A stretch of DNA of 12,784 bases, from the NCBI GenBank assembly GCA_026709725.1, contig JAPOSK010000607.1:1-12784 (forward strand). The letters are read 5' to 3'. Positions 1-7,100 of the stretch are shown here, in pieces (the stretch's first letter is position 1; every line of letters starts with the position of its first letter). The translations under genes and the position numbers were made by a program. Under the pieces are notes generated by a model. It was given only the letters and a program-made list of their open reading frames with translations. It ran no database searches and was not told the origin of the DNA. The stretch is from Paracoccaceae bacterium (GTDB lineage: Bacteria; Pseudomonadota; Alphaproteobacteria; Rhodobacterales; Rhodobacteraceae).

Positions 1-1181
1 AAAGTGCTGGCCGTGTTCAGGTTCATCGCCCTATCTCCTGCCTTGCTGTCGGGCTGCCAAACGGCGTAATCGGCGTAATCATCCGGCATCAGCTTCCGCA
101 GCATCCCCTCCATGTCCAGCGGGTTGATGTACTGATTGCCAAGAGTGTCAGCGGTAAACTTCTTCTTCGCCAGCATCGAAGCCTTGGCTATCTGCGCCTG
201 CCTCGCCACCGACTCGGGAATGTTTGGCTGCGTCAGCGCATCCATCAGCCGGAAAATGCTGGCCTTCGCATCGTATTCGCCCTCGGCGGCTGCGGATCGC
301 CCCGTTGCCGCGAAAGACACCATCGCCCTTTTCATTTTCGGGTCGATAACATCCAGCAGGGTGTCTTGATTGGCCTTGACCTCGGCCCGCAGGAAACTCA
401 ACGACATCCCGATGGCGCGGTTCCGGTTTTTCAGAGCGGCGTCGATCCGCGAATCCTCCATCGCCATCTTGTTCAAGCTGGATGCGTTGGATTTTTTGGC
501 CCGCATCCGAAGATCGTCGGCCAAGTTGTATTTCGACGCTTTCAGCCTCTTGAGAAGCCGCGCCGTGGCGATGTCGGTGTACGCCTTGAACATCCACTCC
601 GACTCGGCCTCGAAATAGTTAACATTGATGTCTTTCTCGGAACCCTTGCGGCCATGCCAAAATGGATTCTTCGTCTTCCCGGCCCGCGCCCTAGCCGCCA
701 TGCCCTGCGCGTACTCAAGAACCTGGTGCCGGAAGTAATTGGGGTTGCGGGCCTGCTGGCGGGTCAACACGCCGCTTGAAATCATTTCCTTCGCAACCTG
801 GTCGCGAAGTTTGTTGCGAAGGTCAACCCGCTCTTGCAAATGCGGCATTTCCGCGAGCTTCGCCTCCACGCTTCGCAAATCGGCCAATATCTTTTCCGTG
901 GCGTCCCCTTGGCTGTCGCTGGCGTAGCCAAACGGAACCTCCATGCCCTGCCCCGCAGTCCACAGCAAATCATCCAGCACCCATTTGCGGGTCATCAAAT
1001 CAATGTCTTCCTTGCCCAACCCCTTCGCGACCCTCTCAAAATCCCCCCTCACCTTTTCTTTGGCCGAGTGTTGCGATTGTGAAAGGTGGTAGGCCATTTC
1101 GTGGAACTCGGCAAATTTTTTCTTCGACCTTTTGTCGTTGGGCAAATGCTTCCAAGTGCGTGTGAACAAGCGGAAAGAGTC
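1..1181 (-). other. C-terminal conserved phage domain of the giant protein (residues ~2790-3182, incomplete)
   Basis: Helical region with NPNYFRHQVLEYA (Tyr2938 to Ala2947), then GRKGSEKDINVNYFEAESEWM. From memory, a YxRHQVLEY ... RxGS..DIN.xYxxxExE pattern recurs near the C-terminal side of very large phage proteins next to peptidase domains. No catalytic residues can be assigned. The chain continues beyond position 1. Confidence 0.6.
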
Positions 1182-4100
1182 GGTCGCGGCTTCCCGTATC
1201 CTGCCTGCGGCGGTCAAGTTCACGCCTTCCGCCGCCGACTGCCAGCGGGCCTCGCGGTCCGCGTCGTCAAATTCGACATGGCGGGAAGTTCGCCCCTTGG
1301 CCTGCGGCTGCGGCTTGCGCCTGCCAACCTTGCCGGATTCCACCGCCTCGAATATCGACCCCACGCTTGGCTGCGCCCCGTAATTGCGGAGCGAAGCCAC
1401 CATGCGGCGGAAGAAATCGGTGATCCGCTTGAAAACCCTCGTCGCAATCGCGCTGGTGGATGTCCTGTTCACCGCCCAATGGCTGTACGCCTCGGCGATG
1501 GCCTCCTCATAGGCGGTCTCATTCGGCACCGCGCCGTTGTACTCGTCGGGATACCGCTTTTGAATCTGATACGTCTTGAACCAGCCCTGCTTGTCGGCCT
1601 GCCGCTTCAATGCGCTCCATTCCTCTTTCGAGAAAAGGCCCATGCTCTTGAGCGCGTGTATCGCCTCGTGGCGCACGATGCGGCGCGGGTCGTCTGCGGT
1701 GTTCAAGGCAACCGTCAAAACCGTCTCAAGCGTCTCGGGATCAAAAGCCAGCGAGCCGGTCGCACCGCCTTGAATCGTGTCCGCTTGCCCATACGTCGCA
1801 AACGGCGCGATGCGCTCCACTATGCGGCGGGCATCCTCAAACACTTCCCGCTTGTTGTCCCGAACCAGCTTCTTGGGCGTGACGAATGGGCGGTGGTAGC
1901 TGATCTGATCCATAACATCCTTGTTGGTGTGCTTCTCCCGCACCGATTCAACCTGCTTGTTCTCCATGTAGCGGGCCAGCACCTCAATGCCCCCGCTACT
2001 GGTCGGCACAAACGCGGACCGCCTGTGATTGATGGTCTCGAATTGGAAACCCATTTTATCCATCAATCCACCAGGCGACATCATCGACTGCCTCTGCCAA
2101 GTGGATGGCGAGACTTCCAGCCGCAATTCCCCGCTAAGCAGGCGCGGCCTCAACATTGAACCATCGTTGAGCGTTGCGCTCACGGGATTTTCCATAACAT
2201 AATCGTAAAGAGCCTGCGGCGGTATCTGCGCGATTTCCATGCCGACACCAAGCCGGCGAAACAACCCTTTCAACTGGTTCCTATTCATTTCCATGCCAAG
2301 GATATTGCTTCCATCATCCATGATTACCCGCTTCACCTTTGGCAGATCGGACTTGTTGCTGCCAAGTTTTCCGTAAATCGGCAACACCGCGCCGGAAATC
2401 ATATTGATGCTGGTGTCGCCAAGCTCGCTGGTCTCCTCGTACTGTTTCTCCCACAACTCTTTGGCTTTTGCAAACTCATCAATCTCTTCCCATTTGTTAG
2501 CATCCTTCAAGTCCCATTCCATAGCATAGGATGAAGTCTTGATACTCTGCATCGAATACCTTGTGCCCATGCGACCCGTCTTGGCATCCGCGTGCTTGGC
2601 GGCAAGCGGGCGGGCCGAAAAAATGCTGCCCGATGTCTTGTTCAAATAAAACTTTTCGGCCCGCCGCACAACATCGCCGTATGCGGTTTTCTTGATGCGG
2701 CGTTTGGCGGCGATTTTCAGATACTCGGTTTCAGCCCCGCTGCGCTCTTCGACATTGATAACCTGCCGGTCGGCTATTTTCGCCTGCTCGACTTTCACGA
2801 CCTCAACGCCGGTGTCGTAAGTGCCGTCTGCAACCGCCCCCTCAATCATGTCGTTCCGGGCATCGTCGAACAAGGTGAACAAATGCCCTTGCACATCCGA
2901 TTCAAGATTCAACATCCTGTTCAAGAATTGCTTCACTTGCACATCTTCCGGCTTTGCCTTTGCCAAATCCATTCTTGACAAAACATCCGCATTGGATATG
3001 CCGGTGTCGCCGAAACGGTTTGTATCCTCGTCCTGCAATCGTTCAATAATGGCGTTTACCGCGCCCTTGCCGTATTGATCCTCAAGATTGTCGGCATCCC
3101 CAAACAAGCCGCCGGTGGTGTCTCGCTGGCCTTTGGTCAAAGCGCCAAGTTGACCCAACCGGCGGGCGATGGTGGCGACAAACCTTTTCTGCGCTGGCTG
3201 ATTGGTTTGAACCAGCTTGTAAATTGGCGCGGACGCTTGGTCGGTGCGGTGGGTGCGACCCAAAAACTGCATTGTGGTGTCCGCCGACCAACCCGGCTGC
3301 AAAACGAAGTGAACCCGTTGTCGCTTGTTCTTGAATTGGTTGCCCGCATGGTAGCCTTCCCCCGTCCCCCCGCCACGGGTGAACACCAAACCCAGCTTGT
3401 CGCCATCGCGGAAAGCGGATATTTCAGCCCGCTTCTTGCGCTGCAATCCGGTTTCCTCGTAGGTTTTGCCGTCCTTGCGGACAATGCGGGAACTGCGCCC
3501 GCTCACTTCCGCAAAATTGTCGTAACCGAAATGCTCCAAAAGCATATCCAGTGGGTTTCCAGGCAACTGGAATGCGGCAACCTCGTCAATCAACGCCTGC
3601 TTTTTCGCGACCAATGCCGGGTCTTGTATCAGTTCGCCTTTGCTGTCCGTGGCGTATTTCCAATCTATCGTCCCGCTTTCAGGGTCTCGAACAGGCTGCA
3701 TTATCGCCGTGGGGTATGAGTTCGTAATCACATTTATCAACATTTCCCTTGGCGTTATGTCTATGTCCTCCAACTGCAAATCATCATCGCCCTTGATTTT
3801 TTCAACTTGCCTTTTCTGCTCCGCTTCGTTGGTGTTGGTAAGCTGAACCACCACGGATTTCCCGTCCGCAAAATCTTTTTCAATCTCCTTGATGACGGTT
3901 GGCATCTGCATGGACGTCATCAGCAAATTGTAATAGCGCTGGTTGTCACCCCAAAATTTGCTTGCCATCGATCCTTTTGTCCGCGCCTTGTCTTTTTCCG
4001 TGGCACCCGGCATCGTTTCACCAATAGCGGCCTCAATATCGCGCATGGCTTTCTGCCAAGCATGGGCGGAAGTGTCGTACATCTGTTTCTGTTCAGGAGT

Positions 4101-7100
4101 CAGCGTGTGTTCCAGTTTTTCGTACTGGACACCATCGTAGCTAAGCGAGCGCGACGCATACACACCCATTTGCTTCAAGTCGCGGGCCACCAGTTCCATC
4201 CCCGCCGTGCCGCCGGCGGATATGGCTGAAACAAAGTTCTGCGCGTTGGCAAAATCCGTGCCTTCACCCCACAGCCCGAGTCGGTCCAAATAGCCTAGAT
4301 TTTCCGGCTCGGTGGCCGCTGTAGCGGTGGCGTAGTAAATTCGGGCGTTGGGCAATGCGTTCTGCAAAGCCAAACCCGCCTGCGCGGTGCGAGACGATTT
4401 GGTTTTCCTGCCTTGCGCCGATTCGGATTCAACCGCCATAGCGTTTTTCATTTGATGAGCTTCATCAAAAACGATCACGCCATCAAAATCTTCCCCCAAC
4501 CAATCTACAAGCAGCTTGACCCTCGGGAAATAATCCAAGTCGGTCAAGCCTTCGCGTTTTTCCTCAAGCGCCTGCTTTTCCTGAGCGGTCAGCCTGCCCG
4601 CAAGCTGCGAATACATGGAAAACACGATGCCTTCGTTGTTTTTCGCAATCTTCGTCCATTGCGCTTTGGTGGTGGCCGGAATCACATTCGCGTCTTTCCA
4701 GCCCACTCCCTCAAAATCGTCTTTGGACGAATGGATTAAATTCTTGCTGATCGAAAACCAAACGGCTTTTTTTCTGCCTTGCTGGTAATTATCGTAGATC
4801 GTGGCGACAATCGAGCGGCCCTTCCCGCTTCCAGTCCCGTCCCCGTCGATGAATCCCTTGCGCTTGACGCCTCCTTGAATCATTTGGCTGTGGGAATGGC
4901 CGGCAAGCACAACCTTTTCAAGCTGCGCTCCCGATATGCCGCCGCTCGAAATAACCTCTTCTGGTATTGAAGGGGCATAGTTGATTGTCGATGGATAGTT
5001 GACCGTCCCCATCGTCGCGGATTCCACCAAAATGCCGGGGTGCGGCTGCGCCTTGGCATGGGTTCCGACCGTGGGCCGGTAGGAAGCGAATTTGTCTTCT
5101 TCCCCGATTTTGGCGGCTTCGACTACGGCAGACGGTGACTCCATAGCGAGCTTATCAGGTCTTGCTCGCTTACCTCCTCCATCAGGTGATCCTTGGGCAC
5201 TTCTCCTTCCCCCCACAGAATTTCGGTCAGCGTCGCCAGATACGTCCCCGCCCGGATCGCCATCGCGAGGTCCGCCAGCGACTGTTCCACGCTTTCCCCG
5301 TCCTTCGGATTCGCCAGAAGATTCTGCGCGTTTTCCACCGCCCACGTTAGAACTGGCGGGGTGTTGAACGCCGCCTCCTTGCTCCGCAGTTTCCCCGGAT
5401 TCCCCATCTTGTTCCAGTACTGTTGTTCCACCTTCATCAGGTGCCACGGGTCTTGTTTCATTTCTTGTTTCTCCTCTGCTTTCCCGCACCGGCTCCATCG
5501 CTTTGATGAAGTCGGGCAGATTGTCGAATCGGCCTTCGACGATTGGCTCGTGCTTGGGCAGAACGCCCGTAGCCAGAGCCTTCGCTCCGGCCTCCGCGTC
5601 CAAGACAATCGTGGTGACTCCGGTTTGCTCGTGCGTCACCTTGTCCCAGACGGTCACATTGTTGTCGAAGGTGGTGCCGTACTTCCGGTACAGCTTGCTT
5701 CCGTCCATGCCCACCACGGCCCGGATCGTGCCTTCCTTCTTCATCGCGCTGGAAACGACACCGGGCTTGCGGACATCGAATGACGGGCCGGAAATGATTA
5801 CCAGCCGGCCACCGGGCGCGACCATCTTCATCGCGGCCAGCACATGGGCTTCAGTCACCCTGCCTTGCTTGACCAAACCCCGAGCGCCCTCGTTGCTAAA
5901 TGGCGGATTCATCACCACAACGTCAAACGATTCCCGTGCCTCGGATTTGATCGCGGGCAGATGGTTCGCGTCCTCGTTCCAAACGCTCTCTCCCCCGAAC
6001 ATTCTGCCGAGAACGTCCAAGCGGTCTTTCTCGATCTCGTTGACGGTGACATTGCCGCCCATTTGACGGGCCATGACAGCCAAGCCGCCAGCGCCGGCGC
6101 TTGGCTCAAGGACTTGATCCCCTTCGCCCACCCCCGCCGCCCAATTCACCGCCATCGCGTAGCCTGGGGGGGTCGAAAACTGCTGGTAAGCAATCTTCTT
6201 GTCCGTGCGCCGTGTCTGCGTCGGCAGCAACTTGTGGGTGTCATCCAAATCTTGGGCAACTTCCAACGCTCTTGCCGAGTCCATTTCGATCATGTTCTGC
6301 ATCGCGGCGTACTGGTTCATGGCAAGCTCGCCAATGTTGTACGCTTGCTGCGGATCGAATGCTCCTTCCCCAACCGTTCCGCCAAAGGCTTCCTCCGCCA
6401 TCTTGAAAAATGACGGATTGTCCATAGCCCGCTTGCTGCTCAAGTTCGCAAGAATATCAAAAGAGAAATCGCCAACCGGATCGCCTGGCTTCTGCTCCGG
6501 TTCCGGCTCCGGCTCGACGGTGGCATCTTCAACAACGTCCGATGTATCGCCGAACTCGGCATCGGTCGCTTCTTCTTCAATATCCGTGATGTCCTCTTGC
6601 CCCTGCTGGACAGACTCAACGTCTGTGCCATCGCCAGCGATGAAATTCATTAAGGATTTCAGGCTTCCGCTTCCAGCCCGGATATAACGCCTGGCATCGG
6701 TTTTGACGTTTTCAGGAAGAGCGCGGAACTCGTCTGTTTCCATAAAATCCAAGATTCTTTCGTGGACTTCATCGTATTCCATGTCGGCTTCGTCAACGGC
6801 GTCCAGCTCGTTGATGAGCAAATCCAGTTGAGCCGCTGTTCGCAAACGCTCTTTGGCTTCTTCTTCCCCATAATTGCCGCGATAATTCTGCTCGGCAAGC
6901 CGGTAAACTTCCCTTGCTTTTTCAATATCTTCTTGCTGCCTTGCTATGTTGTATTTCTGCATTAGAGATTCAGGCTGGCTGCTCGAAGCCTCAATGGTTG
7001 CAAAGGCAGCATCCAATATCTCATTCGCTTTCACGCGATCATGTATTTTTCTTCTATCTTCGTTTTCCCTCTCAATTTCCTTTGGGCTTTTATCGGGTAT

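Noticed and set aside
148..597. 149-codon minus-strand frame inside the giant gene, considered as another nested gene
   Set aside because: The product is Arg/Gly/Asp-rich low complexity, while the giant frame here holds the ordered C-terminal domain. Unlike 5123-5461 the coding signal favours the giant frame.
1086..2159. 357-codon plus-strand open frame
   Set aside because: Antisense to the HEAIH metallopeptidase region, which carries the recognisable motifs. The product is Arg/His/Leu-rich.
3075..3719. 214-codon plus-strand open frame
   Set aside because: Antisense to the helicase C-terminal half including GRTHRTDQ. No supporting motif.
5462..5608. N-terminal extension of the embedded gene to an upstream ATG at 5608
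   Set aside because: The extra 49 residues are Arg/Ser/Cys-rich shadow sequence over the end of the methyltransferase, and the good Shine-Dalgarno sits at the inner ATG at 5461.
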